A DNA stretch of 64,000 bases from assembly GCF_017573465.1 (NCBI RefSeq), contig NZ_JAGEPF010000034.1, forward strand, positions 58,785 through 122,784, in the 5' to 3' direction. Source of the DNA: Actinomadura violacea (GTDB lineage Bacteria > Actinomycetota > Actinomycetes > Streptosporangiales > Streptosporangiaceae). A program made the translations under genes and the position numbers. The notes beneath the pieces were generated by a model. The model worked only from the letters and a program-made list of their open reading frames with translations. It ran no database searches and was not told where the DNA came from. Below are positions 15,882 to 24,449 of this stretch, in pieces (the stretch's first letter is position 1; each line of letters begins with the position of its first letter).

Positions 15882-16886
15882 ATGCAAGTGCCGATCAAGA
15901 AGAGCCTGGAGCGGGTCCCCGGCGGGATGATGATCGTCCCGCTGCTCCTCGGCGCGGTCGTGCACACGCTGTTCCCGAGTGCGGGCGGCTACTTCGGGTC
16001 GTTCACCGGCGCGCTGTTCAGCGGGTCGCTGACGATCCTCGCGGTCTTCTACGTGTGCATGGGCGCCAGCATCGACGTGCGCGCGACGCCCTACATCGTG
16101 AAGAAGGGCGGCGCGCTGTTCGCCTCGAAGGTCGTCGCGTCGATCCTGGTCGGGCTGGTGCTCGGGCACTTCCTCGGCGAGGGCCCGGTGAGCGGCGGGT
16201 TCTTCGCCGGGATCTCGACGCTGGCGGTCGTCGCGGCGATCAACGACACCAACGGCGGGCTGTACATGGCGCTGATGGGCCAGTTCGGCAAGCCGAAGGA
16301 CGTCGCGGCGTACTCGATCCTGACGATCGAGTCCGGGCCGTTCCTGACGATGGTCACGCTGGGCGTCGCCGGGCTGTCGGCGTTCCCGTGGCAGACGCTG
16401 GTGGGCGCGCTGCTGCCGCTGCTGGTCGGCGCGATCCTCGGCAACCTGGACCGCGACATGCGCGGCTGGCTCGGCGGCGCGGCCCCGGTGCTCATCCCGT
16501 TCTTCGCCTTCGCGCTCGGCGCCGGCATCGACCTCAAGAGCGTCTGGACGGCCGGGCTGCTCGGCCTCGGGCTCGGCGTCGCGGTCGTCGTCTTCAGCGG
16601 CGCGATCCTGTTCACCGCCGACAGGCTGACGGGCGGCAGCGGCGTGGCGGGCCTCGCCGCGGCGTCCACGGCGGGCAACGCCGCGGCGGTCCCGGCGATC
16701 GTGGCCGGCGCCAACCCCGCCTACAAGGACGCCGCCGCGCACGCGACCGTGCTGGTCGCGGCGGCGGTCGTGGTCACCGCGATCCTGGTGCCGATCGTGA
16801 CGGCCTGGTGGGCGAGCCTGGTACGGCACCGCGAGGAGGAACGGGCGGACGGCCCGGTGCGCGACGGGGAAGGCGGCGCGGTGTGA
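15882..16886 (+). CDS. KdgT-family sugar-acid permease
   Basis: 334 residues from ATG 15882 with GGGAG upstream. The IKKSLERVPGGMMIVPLLLG opening and about ten hydrophobic spans match the 2-keto-3-deoxygluconate permease family. A glycine-rich GLAAASTAGNAAAVP stretch late in the protein is a family landmark. It probably imports a sugar acid with protons. It heads an operon with a DUF1537 kinase and a PdxA2-like enzyme, so the cargo is more likely a four-carbon acid such as D-threonate or D-erythronate than 2-keto-3-deoxygluconate. Its stop overlaps the kinase start. Confidence 0.88.
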   Translation: MQVPIKKSLERVPGGMMIVPLLLGAVVHTLFPSAGGYFGSFTGALFSGSLTILAVFYVCMGASIDVRATPYIVKKGGALFASKVVASILVGLVLGHFLGEGPVSGGFFAGISTLAVVAAINDTNGGLYMALMGQFGKPKDVAAYSILTIESGPFLTMVTLGVAGLSAFPWQTLVGALLPLLVGAILGNLDRDMRGWLGGAAPVLIPFFAFALGAGIDLKSVWTAGLLGLGLGVAVVVFSGAILFTADRLTGGSGVAGLAAASTAGNAAAVPAIVAGANPAYKDAAAHATVLVAAAVVVTAILVPIVTAWWASLVRHREEERADGPVRDGEGGAV

Positions 16887-18004
16887 TGCGGACGGTGATC
16901 GTCGCCGACGACCTGACCGGCGCCGCCGACAGCGTGGTCGCGTTCGCGGGCGCCGCCGTCGCGCTCGACCCGGAGAACGCCTGGCCGGACGCGTGCGTGG
17001 TCGCCGCCGACACCGACAGCAGGTACGCGCCGCCGGAGGTCGCGCGGGCGCGGGTGCGGGCGGCCGTGCGGCGGGCGGAGCGGGCCGGAGCCCGGGTCGT
17101 CAAGAAGATCGACTCGACGTTGCGGGGGCACGTCGCGGCAGAGGTCGCGGCCGCCGCGGAAGCGCTCGGCGCGCGGCTCGTCGTGGTCGCGCCCGCGTTC
17201 CCGGCGACGGGACGCACCACGTTGGGCGGTGTCGTGCACGTCGACGGCCGGCCCCTGCCGGAGCGGCGGCACGGCGGGGACGTGGCGGCGCTGCTGGGCG
17301 AGGCCGGGATGCGCGTCCGGACGATGGGCCTCGCGCAACTGCGCGAACCGGGCCTCGATGCGCGTTTCGCGCAAACCGGCGGTGTGATCGTCTGCGACGG
17401 CGAGACCGACGCGGACCTCGACGCCGTCGCCGCGGCCGTCCCCGAGGGCGCGCTGCTGGTCGGGTCCGGCGGCGTCACCGCCGCGCTCGCCGGACGAGCC
17501 CGCGCGCCGCGCGCCGTCCGCGCGAAGAGCGGCCCGTCGCTCGTCGTCGTCGGCAGCTACTCCGACCTCGCGCGGTCCCAGCGGCTCGCGCTGATCGAGG
17601 CCGGCTGGACGCCGGTGACGCTGCGTCCGGACGGGCCGGGGCCCGACGAAGCGGGCAAGGCCGTCCGCGACGCGCTGACCAGGGGCGACGTCGTCCTTTC
17701 GGTCGACCCGGACGCGCCCGTCGACCGAAGCCGGGCGTTCGCCACCGCGCGGGCGCTGGCGCAGGCGGCCGCGGCCGCCGCGCCGGACGCGGCAGTACTG
17801 GCCGCGACCGGGGGAGAGACCGCGCGGGCGGTGCTGGCCGCGCTCGGCGCGTCCGAACTGCGGCCGGTGGGGGAGCCGGAACCGGGGGTGGTGGCCTCGC
17901 GCGTGCCGGGAACGGACGCGCTGTTCGTCACCAAGGCGGGCGCGTTCGGCGACCGCGAGACGCTGGCGCGCGTGCTGCGCGCCGTTTCCGATCAGGAGGA
18001 GTGA
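16886..18004 (+). CDS. Four-carbon acid-sugar kinase (DUF1537, OtnK/DtnK type)
   Basis: 372 residues from ATG 16886, which shares bases with the permease TGA. The N-terminal VIVADDLTGAADSVVAF is the substrate-binding signature, VVKKIDSTLRGHVAAEV is the second conserved block, and the C-terminal ATP-binding part shows LAATGGETARAVLAALG and VTKAGAFGD. The family phosphorylates the 4-hydroxyl of D-threonate, D-erythronate or related acids. Next to a PdxA2-like dehydrogenase, D-threonate kinase (DtnK) is the best guess. The length is slightly below the usual 400-430 residues. Confidence 0.88.
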   Translation: MRTVIVADDLTGAADSVVAFAGAAVALDPENAWPDACVVAADTDSRYAPPEVARARVRAAVRRAERAGARVVKKIDSTLRGHVAAEVAAAAEALGARLVVVAPAFPATGRTTLGGVVHVDGRPLPERRHGGDVAALLGEAGMRVRTMGLAQLREPGLDARFAQTGGVIVCDGETDADLDAVAAAVPEGALLVGSGGVTAALAGRARAPRAVRAKSGPSLVVVGSYSDLARSQRLALIEAGWTPVTLRPDGPGPDEAGKAVRDALTRGDVVLSVDPDAPVDRSRAFATARALAQAAAAAAPDAAVLAATGGETARAVLAALGASELRPVGEPEPGVVASRVPGTDALFVTKAGAFGDRETLARVLRAVSDQEE

Positions 18005-18008
18005 GGCA

Positions 18009-19010
18009 ATGGAACGCCCGATCGTCGGGATCACCATGGGGGACGCGGCGGGCGTCGGGCCCGAGGTCGTCGTGCGCGCGCTGGCGGACCCGGACGTGCG
18101 GCGGGGCAGCCGGCCGCTCGTCGTCGGCGACGCCGCGCGGCTGCGCAGGGCCGTCGAGATCACCGGCACCGGCCTGGCGGTGCGGACCGTGGACGGCCCG
18201 GAGGACGCCGCCTTCGAGCCGGGGACCGTCGACGTCATCGACCTCGACTGCATCCCCGCCGACCTGCCGTTCGGCGAGCTCAGCGCGACCGCGGGGGAGG
18301 GCGCCTACCGGTTCATCGAGCGCGCCGTCCGGCTGGCCGTGGAGGGGCGCATCGACGCCATCTGCACCGCCCCGCTGAACAAGGAGGCGCTGCACGCCGC
18401 CGGGCACCGGTTCCCCGGGCACACCGAACTGCTCGCGTCGCTGACCGGTACCGACGAGGTGTCGATGATGCTGACCGCGCCGAAGCTGAAGGTCATCCAC
18501 GTGACCACGCACATCGGCCTGGTCGACGCGGTCGAGCGGATCGAGCCGGGCCTGGTCGAGCGGACCGTCCGGCGGGGGCACGCGACCCTCGTCAAGGCGG
18601 GCGTCGCCGAGCCGCGGATCGCGGTGTGCGGCATCAATCCGCATGCGGGGGAGAATGGGCTGTTCGGCCACGGCGAGGAGGAGGCGAAGATCGTGCCCGC
18701 GATCGAGCGGCTCACCGCCGACGGGATCGACGCGCGCGGGCCCCTGCCCGCCGACACGGTCTTCTTCCGCGCGGTGCGCGGCGACTTCGACCTGGTCGTG
18801 GCGATGTACCACGACCAGGGGCACGGGCCGGTCAAGGTCATGGGGCTGGAAGCTGGGGTGAACATCACCGTGGGCCTGCCCGTCATCCGGACGAGCGTGG
18901 ACCACGGGACCGCCTTCGACATCGCCGGGACGGGCGAGGCCGACCACGCGAGCATGCTGGAGGCGATCCGGCAGGCGGTCGAGCTGGCCCCCGCCCGGTC
19001 GGAGGGCTAA
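18009..19010 (+). CDS. pdxA2: PdxA2-like 4-phosphate dehydrogenase (probable D-threonate/D-erythronate 4-phosphate dehydrogenase)
   Basis: 333 residues from ATG 18009 with GGAGGAG upstream. It opens VGITMGDAAGVGPEVV, and the metal-binding histidines appear in FPGHTELL, INPHAGENGLFG and YHDQGHGPVK, as in PdxA. The second branch of this family oxidises and decarboxylates four-carbon acid phosphates to dihydroxyacetone phosphate instead of making vitamin B6. The kinase, permease and DeoR neighbours support that catabolic role. No pyridoxine genes are near. Confidence 0.88.
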   Translation: MERPIVGITMGDAAGVGPEVVVRALADPDVRRGSRPLVVGDAARLRRAVEITGTGLAVRTVDGPEDAAFEPGTVDVIDLDCIPADLPFGELSATAGEGAYRFIERAVRLAVEGRIDAICTAPLNKEALHAAGHRFPGHTELLASLTGTDEVSMMLTAPKLKVIHVTTHIGLVDAVERIEPGLVERTVRRGHATLVKAGVAEPRIAVCGINPHAGENGLFGHGEEEAKIVPAIERLTADGIDARGPLPADTVFFRAVRGDFDLVVAMYHDQGHGPVKVMGLEAGVNITVGLPVIRTSVDHGTAFDIAGTGEADHASMLEAIRQAVELAPARSEG

Positions 19011-19039
19011 CCGCCGGAGAGCCGGGAGAGGGAGGCGTG

Positions 19040-19801
19040 GTGAAGGCCGAGGAGCGGCGCGAGCGCATCGCGCGGCTGCTGCGGGAGCAGCCGGTGCGGG
19101 TGGAGGAGATGGCGGAGGCGTTCGCCGTCTCGCCGTCCACGATCCGGCGCGACCTGCAGGTGCTGAGCGACGAGGGCGCCGTGGTGCGCACCTATGGGGG
19201 CGCCCTGTCGGCGGCGCCGGGCGAGCAGCCGCTGCACGAGCGGGAACGGCTCGCGCTCGCGCAGAAGGCCGCGATCGCGGCGGCGGCCGAGGCGCGCGTC
19301 CGGCCGGGCGCGATGCTGCTGCTGGACGCGGGCACGACGGTCGGCGCGCTCGCGTCCCGGCTCGCGTCCTGGGCCGGCATCACCGTGGTGACCAACGGGC
19401 TGACCGCGCTGGACGCGCTGGCCGACAGCGCGGGCGTCGAGCTGGTCGCGCTCGGCGGCGCCGTCCGGCACGTCAGCCTCGGCATGATCGGGCCGCTCGC
19501 CGAGGGCGCGCTGCGCGCGATCACCGTCGACACGGTGTTCCTCGGCGCGGACGGCGTGGTGGCCGGGCGCGGCGTGTGCGAGGGGACCGCCGAGCAGGCG
19601 TCGCTGAAGCGGCTGATGGTCGAGCAGGCGCGGGAGGTGTGCGTGCTGGCCGACGCGTCCAAGCTGGGCCGGGCCGAGAGCAACTGGTGGACGCCGCTGG
19701 ACCGGCCCTGGACGCTCATCACCGATTCCGGCGCGACCGGGGAGCAGCTGGCTCCGTTCCGGGCGCGCGAGGAGGTCACGGTGACCATCGCCGTCCCGTA
19801 G
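19040..19801 (+). CDS. DeoR-family transcriptional regulator of the acid-sugar operon
   Basis: 253 residues from GTG 19040 (GTG 19037 is also possible; GGAGG at 19031-19035 fits 19040 better). The N-terminal HTH is VEEMAEAFAVSPSTIRRDLQ followed by VVRTYGGA. The effector domain has LLLDAGTTVGALA, VVTNGLTALDAL and DASKLGR, the sugar-phosphate isomerase-like fold of DeoR regulators. It is the last gene of the operon, so it probably represses it and is released by a phosphorylated intermediate. Candidate sites are the palindromes at 15781-15814. Confidence 0.9.
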   Translation: MKAEERRERIARLLREQPVRVEEMAEAFAVSPSTIRRDLQVLSDEGAVVRTYGGALSAAPGEQPLHERERLALAQKAAIAAAAEARVRPGAMLLLDAGTTVGALASRLASWAGITVVTNGLTALDALADSAGVELVALGGAVRHVSLGMIGPLAEGALRAITVDTVFLGADGVVAGRGVCEGTAEQASLKRLMVEQAREVCVLADASKLGRAESNWWTPLDRPWTLITDSGATGEQLAPFRAREEVTVTIAVP

Positions 19802-19809
19802 CGCGGTGG

Positions 19810-20334
19810 TCAGTACTCGTAGACCTTGACCGTGGGCGGGCGCTGGTCCCAGGTCGCCACGACCGACGAGGTGTGCGCGTCGGTGAGGAAGTCGACGCGC
19901 AGCCAGCCCGCCGCCTCCGTCACGCGCGTCTCATACCCCGGGTTCGGCGTCGCCGACACCAGCTTCACCCGCCCGCCGGTGAACGCCAGCGCCGCCTGCC
20001 CGCCGCGCGTCGCGAAACTGCGCACGTTGCCGGACGGCTTCGGCTTGGTGGGCTTCCCGGACGGCGACGGCGACGGCGACCTGCTGGGGGTCGGGCCCTG
20101 GTCCTCGCCCGCCGCCGGACTCGGCGCCGACGTCGGGGACCCGACGCTCGTCGGCGGACCCGGCAGCGTCGACGGGCTGCCGTGGATCACCGGGCCCGCG
20201 ATCGGCGGCGGCGCCGACCGCTCCGACACCGCGCCGCGCACGACACCGCGCACCCCGAGCCAGGACAGCGCCACCGCCACCGCGGTCGCGACCGCCCACG
20301 GGGCAACATACGACATCGCCCGACGCATCGACAC
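19810..20334 (-). CDS. Membrane-anchored extracytoplasmic protein, unknown
   Basis: 174 residues from GTG 20334 (ATG 20328 also possible). One N-terminal membrane anchor (YVAPWAVATAVAVALSWLG) is followed by a Pro/Ser-rich linker of about 70 residues. A C-terminal domain of about 75 residues follows (FATRGGQAALAFTGGRVKLV, GYETRVTEAAGWLRVDF), apparently all beta. It is divergent from the two-component regulator gene 21 bp away, so the system may control it or sense through it. No family recognised. Confidence 0.75.
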   Translation of the reverse strand: MSMRRAMSYVAPWAVATAVAVALSWLGVRGVVRGAVSERSAPPPIAGPVIHGSPSTLPGPPTSVGSPTSAPSPAAGEDQGPTPSRSPSPSPSGKPTKPKPSGNVRSFATRGGQAALAFTGGRVKLVSATPNPGYETRVTEAAGWLRVDFLTDAHTSSVVATWDQRPPTVKVYEY

Positions 20335-20355
20335 ATGGTGGCATACGGTTCCGGC

Positions 20356-21042
20356 ATGGCGAGTGTTCTGGTCATCGAGGACGACGCGAACGTCCGTACC
20401 GCCTTGATCCGCGAACTCAGCGCGCGCTCGCACGTCGTGCGCAGCGCCGGCACCGCGATGGACGCGCTCCGCGAGGTCACCCAGTCGCCGCCGGACGTGG
20501 TCATCCTCGACCTCGGGCTGCCCGACCTCGACGGCGCCGAGGTGCTGAAGATGATGCGCGGCGTGTCCGACGTCCCGGTCATCATCGCCACCGCCCGCGA
20601 CGACGAGCCCGAGATCGTCCGGCTGCTCAACGCCGGCGCCGACGACTACCTCATCAAACCGTTCTCCGCCGAGCACCTCAGCGCCCGCCTCGCCGCGGTG
20701 CTGCGCCGCTCCGCGCGGTCCGGCCCCGCCGCCGAGATCAGCGTCGGCGGCCTGCACATCGACCTCGACCGCCGCGAGGCCCGCCTCGACGGCGCGCCGC
20801 TGGAGCTGACCCGCCGCGAGTTCGACCTGCTCGCCTACCTCGCCGCCCGGCCCGGCCGCGTCGTCGCCCGCCGCGAACTGCTCGCCGAGGTGTGGCGGCA
20901 GGCCTACGGCGACGACCAGACCATCGACGTCCACCTGTCCTGGCTGCGCCGCAAGCTCGGCGAGACCGCCGCGCAACCCCGCTACCTGCACACCGTCCGG
21001 GGCGTCGGGGTCCGGCTGGCCGAGCCCGGCCCCCGCGCATGA
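20356..21042 (+). CDS. OmpR/PhoB-type response regulator
   Basis: 228 residues from ATG 20356. Receiver domain: acidic pair in VIEDDANVR, phospho-acceptor Asp in VVILDLGLPDLDG and the conserved Lys in YLIKPFS. A winged-helix output domain follows, with ELTRREFDLLAYLAARPG and DVHLSWLRRKLGE. It overlaps the kinase start by ATGA, giving a cognate pair. The pair resembles a conserved actinomycete system, but I cannot name the signal. Confidence 0.92.
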   Translation: MASVLVIEDDANVRTALIRELSARSHVVRSAGTAMDALREVTQSPPDVVILDLGLPDLDGAEVLKMMRGVSDVPVIIATARDDEPEIVRLLNAGADDYLIKPFSAEHLSARLAAVLRRSARSGPAAEISVGGLHIDLDRREARLDGAPLELTRREFDLLAYLAARPGRVVARRELLAEVWRQAYGDDQTIDVHLSWLRRKLGETAAQPRYLHTVRGVGVRLAEPGPRA

Positions 21043-22382
21043 GACGCACGCTGGTCCTGGTGTCCCTCGCGGTCACCTCGATGGTCGCGCTGGCCTTCCT
21101 CATCCCGCTCGCGCTGACCGTCCGGGAGATCGCCCGGGACCGGGCCCTGACCACCGCCGAACGGCAGGCCAGCGCGCTCGGCCCCGTCCTCGTCGTCACC
21201 GAGGACCCCGCCGCCCTCGAACGCGCCGTCGCCAGCACCCAGGCCGGCGCCGCCGGGCGCATGACCGTGCACATGCCGGACGGCACGCTCGTCCCGAAGC
21301 GCAAACCCGGCGACCCCGCGGCGGGAACCGAGCAGCTCATGGAGGCGGGCCGCCGCGGCCGCTCCTACACCGCGCGCGTCTCCGGCGGGTACGCGCTGCT
21401 GCAGCCGGTGTCGCTGGACGCCGGCCGGACCGCCGTCATCGAGGTCTTCCTGCCCGATGGCGACCTCACCCGCGGGGTGTGGAAGGCGTGGCTGGTGATG
21501 ACCGCCGTCGCCGCCGCGCTCGTCGCCGGGTCCGTCGGCGTCGCCGACCGGCTCGGCAACCGGATGATCCGCTCCACCCGCCGGCTCGCCGAGGCCGCCG
21601 CCGCGTTCGGCGACGGTGAGATGTCGGTCCGCATCGAACCGGACGGCCCGCCCGAGCTGATCGAGGCCGGCCTGGCGTTCAACGCGATGGCCGACCACGT
21701 CGTCCAGCTGCTGTCCGCCGAACGGGAGATGGCCGCCGACCTGTCGCACCGGCTGCGCACCCCCCTCGCCGCGCTGCGCCTCAACGCCGAGGCGCTCGGC
21801 CACGGCCCCGTCCCCGACCAGACCCGCGAGGCCGTCGACCGGCTCGAACGCGAGGTCGACCAGATCATCCGGACCGTCCGGCGCCCCACCGGGCGCGGCA
21901 GCTGCGACGCGTCCAAGGTGCTGCGCGACCGCGTCGGGTTCTGGTCCGTGCTCGCCGAGGACGAGGGCCGCTCCTGCGAGCTGATCGGCGCCGAGGGCCC
22001 GGCGCCCCTGCCGCTGCCGGGTTCGGAGCTCGCGGCCGCCGTCGACGCGCTGCTCGGCAACGTCTTCCGGCACACCGCCGAGGGAACCGGCTTCGTCGTC
22101 ACCCTCCACCAGGGGCAGGGCGTCACCGGCATCCTCGTCGCCGACGGCGGCCCCGGCATCACCGACCCGGACGCCGCCCTCAAGCGCGGCAGCAGCGGCG
22201 GCGGCTCCACCGGACTCGGCCTCGACATCGCCCGCCGCGCCGCCGAGTCCACCGGCGGCTACCTGCGCATCCACCGCAGCGTCCTCGGCGGCGCGCAGGT
22301 GCAGATGTGGTTCCGCACCAAGTGGCTGCCGCCGGCCCGCCGCTCCCGCCGGCTGGTCCGGCGCCGCCATTCGCGCACCTAG
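21039..22382 (+). CDS. Sensor histidine kinase, partner of the 20356 regulator
   Basis: 447 residues from ATG 21039. Two membrane spans (about residues 7-27 and 147-167) flank a small extracytoplasmic domain. HAMP follows, then the H box MAADLSHRLRTPLAALRLNA, an N-box-like AAVDALLGNVFRHTAEG and the glycine boxes VADGGPGITD and GGGSTGLGLDIARRAAE. All catalytic boxes are present. A basic tail ends the protein. It detects an unknown envelope signal and phosphorylates the coupled regulator. Its stop overlaps the convergent DinB gene. Confidence 0.92.
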   Translation: MRRTLVLVSLAVTSMVALAFLIPLALTVREIARDRALTTAERQASALGPVLVVTEDPAALERAVASTQAGAAGRMTVHMPDGTLVPKRKPGDPAAGTEQLMEAGRRGRSYTARVSGGYALLQPVSLDAGRTAVIEVFLPDGDLTRGVWKAWLVMTAVAAALVAGSVGVADRLGNRMIRSTRRLAEAAAAFGDGEMSVRIEPDGPPELIEAGLAFNAMADHVVQLLSAEREMAADLSHRLRTPLAALRLNAEALGHGPVPDQTREAVDRLEREVDQIIRTVRRPTGRGSCDASKVLRDRVGFWSVLAEDEGRSCELIGAEGPAPLPLPGSELAAAVDALLGNVFRHTAEGTGFVVTLHQGQGVTGILVADGGPGITDPDAALKRGSSGGGSTGLGLDIARRAAESTGGYLRIHRSVLGGAQVQMWFRTKWLPPARRSRRLVRRRHSRT

Positions 22383-22876
22383 TCCCGCACGTGGTCGCCC
22401 GTCGTCCCGTCGATCAGCTCCCGGACGACGTCCATGTGCCCGGTATGCCGCGCGGTCTCCTCGATCATGTGGATCAGCACCCAGCGCAGCGACACCGTCG
22501 GGCCGAACCAGGCCGTGCCGGTCGAGTCGACGTCCAGCTCGTCGATGACCGCGTCCGCACCCGCCCGCGCCCGCTTATAGAACGCGATGATTCCTTCGGC
22601 GGTCTCGTCCGCCTCGACCCGCAGGTCCATCTCCGGGTCGTCGTCGTCCAGCGGCACGGGCTCGGTCTCCCGCCCGAACGTGTGGCAGAACCAGAAGTAC
22701 TCCATCGCCGCCAGGTGCTTCGTCAGCCCCAGCAGGCTCGTGCCGGACGGCGTCATCCGCCGCCGCGCCCGCTCTTCGTCGAGTCCTTCGAGCTTCCACA
22801 GCACCACGTCCCGGTGCCGGTCGAGGCTCGCCTTCAGGCTTTCCTTCTCATCGCCGAGGAACGGCACATCCTTCAT
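22379..22876 (-). CDS. DinB/DUF664 family protein, copy 2
   Basis: 165 residues from ATG 22876. GLTKHLAAMEYFWFCHTFG and HMIEETARHTGHMDVVRELI give the three-His DinB pattern and match the copy at 10430-10918 in layout and in the ending RELIDGTTG versus RELIDNTTG. Its last codon overlaps the histidine kinase stop. It is probably a metal-dependent thiol transferase-like protein of unknown substrate. Confidence 0.85.
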   Translation of the reverse strand: MKDVPFLGDEKESLKASLDRHRDVVLWKLEGLDEERARRRMTPSGTSLLGLTKHLAAMEYFWFCHTFGRETEPVPLDDDDPEMDLRVEADETAEGIIAFYKRARAGADAVIDELDVDSTGTAWFGPTVSLRWVLIHMIEETARHTGHMDVVRELIDGTTGDHVRD

Positions 22877-22937
22877 CGCCGCACCGTACCAGCGCGGAGG
22901 CCGGCGCCCGCCCGGAGCACCGGCCCCCGCCACCGCG

Positions 22938-23408
22938 TCAGTGGCAGTCGGAGTACCCGATGTACCACTTGCCGTTCCCGTTGCCGGTCTTGTAGTCGGC
23001 GATCCAGAACTTGTCCGGGAGCCGCACCCACAGGTACCCGTCCCTGCGCTGGACGGTGTCCCAGTCCGTGGTGACCTGGCTGTCGTGCTTGAGGATGCGG
23101 ACGACCCGGTACCGCACCCCCGGCCCCTCCCGCAGGTTCAGCCCGTCCGACGGGAGGACGCGGCCGTGGCACCACCGCTGCCGCAGCTCGTCGCGCACCA
23201 TCAGCCGGTGCATCGCCTGCGCGGCTCCCTTGGCCCCGACCTTGATCGCCCCCGGTCCGTGCCCCTCCTCCCCGCCATGCGGCGGCTTCACCTGCGCGGG
23301 CCGCGGCGGCGGCTGCTCGCCGGCACTCGCCGCCCCGCCGGCGCCCAGCGCCGTCCCGCCGAGCACGACACCGACCAGCCCCGCGCCGACCTTGATCCCT
23401 ACGTGCAT
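22938..23408 (-). CDS. Secreted SH3-domain protein
   Basis: 156 residues from ATG 23408 with GGGAGG upstream. A signal peptide ends near GGAASA. A Pro-rich stretch follows, and the C-terminal half is a bacterial SH3-like domain (LNLREGPGVRYRVVRILKHD, DGYLWVRLPDKFWIAD). Cys residues in RWCHG and YSDCH could form a disulfide. Such small exported proteins often bind cell wall. Two direct repeats lie in its promoter region. Confidence 0.82.
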   Translation of the reverse strand: MHVGIKVGAGLVGVVLGGTALGAGGAASAGEQPPPRPAQVKPPHGGEEGHGPGAIKVGAKGAAQAMHRLMVRDELRQRWCHGRVLPSDGLNLREGPGVRYRVVRILKHDSQVTTDWDTVQRRDGYLWVRLPDKFWIADYKTGNGNGKWYIGYSDCH

Positions 23409-23447
23409 CTGTACCTCCCTGCGAACCGACACGCGAACGCTACACAG

Positions 23448-23476
23448 AGTGACAGATAGCAACCTCAAAGTGACAG
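23448..23476 (-). promoter_or_regulatory. Direct repeats upstream of the secreted SH3 gene
   Basis: AGTGACAG occurs at 23448-23455 and 23469-23476, exactly 21 bp apart (two helical turns), in an AT-richer patch 40 bp before the SH3 gene start. Read on the minus strand the motif is CTGTCACT. This resembles a binding site for a response regulator working as a tandem dimer, or promoter elements. Confidence 0.4.
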
Positions 23477-23519
23477 CACCGACCGCCAGGCTTCCCTTCC
23501 ATGCACCGGAGATCGCCGG

Positions 23520-24212
23520 TCAATGTCCGCGATCTTCCAGGGGTGGGAGGTAGGGGCGGAAGTGGTCGGCGACGATGTCGGCAACGGCATCGGCATCCTG
23601 CGTGCCGTCGACCTCGATCACGCGGATGCTGAGGCGCCGGGCGGAGCGGGCGGCGTCGTCGGCGACGAGGCGGTCCCGGCCGAGCCGGTTGCGCTGGGCC
23701 CGGGCCGGGTCGCTGACGCCGTGCCCGACCGTGGCGGTCCGGGGCAGTTCGCGCAGCTGCCGCTCGCGGAACCCCTCGGTCGGCACCATGACGACCATCC
23801 GGCGGGGCGAGTCGATGATCGGCGCGACCAGCTCGGGCCGCAGCCCCCACCCTTCGGCGACGATAGGACGCCCGGAGACCAGCCCGCGCAGATCGTCCAA
23901 GGCCCATTCGAAGCGGACGGGAAACCCGGCGAGGGTCTCAGCAGCCATCTCCTGCGGATTGGTGTTCACCCACGTGGCATCAGGATCAGGCGCATCGGGC
24001 GACTGTCCAAGCCTGACCCGCCGCGCAACCCGCCGATCATCGTGACCCCGCGCGTCGTGGTAGTCGTAGTGGTAAGCGGTCAGCCCGTACCGAACGGCCA
24101 GCAGCCTGGCCACGGTGGTTTTCCCGGCCCACTGCCCACCCCCAATCCAAAGTCCCCGCCGAAGCGTCCCGAACGGATCCCACACACCGTTGTCAGTAGC
24201 GCGCACGGTCAC
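23520..24212 (-). CDS. P-loop nucleoside/nucleotide kinase-like protein
   Basis: 230 residues from the most upstream start. The Walker A motif is WIGGGQWAGKTTVARLLA near residues 22-39, followed by YHYDYHD. A mid-protein acidic VAEGWGLRPELV and a lid-like RERQLRELPRTATVG suggest a small-molecule kinase of the AAA_33/shikimate-kinase shape. No substrate can be named. The gene stands alone, downstream of the SH3 promoter patch. Confidence 0.7.
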   Translation of the reverse strand: MTVRATDNGVWDPFGTLRRGLWIGGGQWAGKTTVARLLAVRYGLTAYHYDYHDARGHDDRRVARRVRLGQSPDAPDPDATWVNTNPQEMAAETLAGFPVRFEWALDDLRGLVSGRPIVAEGWGLRPELVAPIIDSPRRMVVMVPTEGFRERQLRELPRTATVGHGVSDPARAQRNRLGRDRLVADDAARSARRLSIRVIEVDGTQDADAVADIVADHFRPYLPPLEDRGH

Positions 24213-24390
24213 AGATCTCCCGAAGTAGCCGTGAATAAGGGTGGCTCAGCGGTTCCCTAAGTGAGGCTTAAGGGGGTTCTGGGGTGGGCGGGGGCGGCTT
24301 AGCGTTGGGGGTGTTCACATCGGAAGACGGCGGAGGTGCACAGGCGGAGAGCAGAGCGAACGTCGACTGAGGTTCCTGATTGAGACAGGT

Positions 24391-24442
24391 CTCCGGCCCG
24401 CACGGCCCCGTTTACCCCGCTCTGGGGCCGTGCGGGCCGGAG
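24391..24442. terminator. Perfect 19-bp hairpin, bidirectional terminator
   Basis: Arms 24391-24409 and 24424-24442 (CTCCGGCCCGCACGGCCCC and its complement) pair over 19 bp with a 14-nt loop. It lies 8 bp after the TetR stop on the minus strand; on the plus strand it ends the 24213-24449 gap and is followed by a CCTTTCTC run. A further GACTGAG/CTCAGTC pair (24365-24371 with 24449-24455) could extend the structure. Confidence 0.75.
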
Positions 24443-24449
24443 GCCTTTC

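Noticed and set aside
18009..19010. PdxA as a vitamin B6 biosynthesis gene
   Set aside because: It is embedded between a DUF1537 kinase and a DeoR regulator with a permease, which fits the catabolic PdxA2 branch better.
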